Below are positions 14,732 through 14,752 of a DNA stretch of 14,752 bases, one piece after another. Source of the stretch: DASVSE01 sp036399715 (GTDB lineage: Bacteria > Bacteroidota > Rhodothermia > Rhodothermales > Rubricoccaceae). A program made the translations under genes and the position numbers. Within the stretch, counting starts at the first letter, position 1; every line of letters begins with the position of its first letter. The notes below the pieces were generated by a model, which had not been told where the DNA came from, made no database searches, and saw only the letters and a list, made by a program, of their open reading frames with translations. The stretch spans positions 1-14,752 of the forward strand of contig DASWMO010000207.1 in assembly GCA_036399715.1 (NCBI GenBank), in the 5' to 3' direction.

Positions 14732-14752
14732 TCACTCCGGCGGCGACAGCGT
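14732..14752 (-). CDS. Possible 3' end of a minus-strand gene (partial)
   Basis: Read from the right edge on the minus strand, the sequence gives T-L-S-P-P-E then TGA (14734-14732). Six residues cannot identify a protein or prove coding. The strong hairpin that begins 15 bases after this stop is what suggests that a gene ends here. Confidence 0.3.
   Translation of the reverse strand, partial: TLSPPE

Noticed and set aside
14542..14735. Small reading frames upstream of the PH-domain-like gene, on the minus strand
   Set aside because: They run through the long hairpin at 14672-14716 and are Arg/Pro/Gly-rich; no family-like sequence appears before the GTG at 14541.

Overview
This is a compact, very GC-rich bacterial chromosome segment, roughly 70% G+C by eye, with G/C strongly preferred at third codon positions. 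Nothing looks like phage, insertion sequence, CRISPR array or RNA gene. I infer a member of the Bacteroidota/Rhodothermota assemblage, for example a Rubricoccaceae-like marine bacterium. The evidence is a DUF5687-type ABC permease next to its ATPase (a family I know mainly from Bacteroidetes) and the absence of Shine-Dalgarno sequences at almost every start, where C/T-rich leaders stand instead. The lineage call is an inference.

Layout: (1) 1-1820 (+) holds the 3' part of a DUF5687-like permease, its ABC ATPase and a 119-aa small membrane protein. (2) 1845-3845 (+) is a complete acetyl-CoA synthetase (acs). (3) 3847-7207 (-) is a two-gene operon. Its first gene encodes a type I Baeyer-Villiger-like flavin monooxygenase fused to a hormone-sensitive-lipase-type alpha/beta hydrolase, and it is broken by one frameshift near 6480-6499. 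Its second gene is a short-chain dehydrogenase that overlaps it by ATGA. (4) 7340-8224 (-) is a second, chloroperoxidase-like alpha/beta hydrolase, divergent from a DoxX-like membrane protein with an unusual C-terminal membrane extension (8423-9292, +). (5) 9332-11177 holds a 59-aa hypothetical gene, a KirBac-type potassium channel on the opposite strand that overlaps it tail to tail, and a divergent TVP38/DedA-like (VTT) membrane protein. (6) 11194-13259 (-) holds pyrH (UMP kinase), frr (ribosome recycling factor) and a small lipoprotein. (7) 13420-14541 holds a TetR-type regulator and a convergent, overlapping PH-domain-like membrane protein. A strong hairpin then lies just after what looks like the 3' end of a gene entering from the right edge.

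The most interesting unit is region 3 with its neighbour acs. A dehydrogenase (alcohol to ketone), a Baeyer-Villiger oxygenase (ketone to ester) and an esterase (ester to alcohol plus acid), with acetyl-CoA synthetase one base away on the other strand, would make a compact route from secondary alcohols or methyl ketones to acetyl-CoA. The oxygenase-esterase fusion is the main novelty candidate. The frameshift means the gene is either decaying or carries a sequencing error, and this must be settled first.
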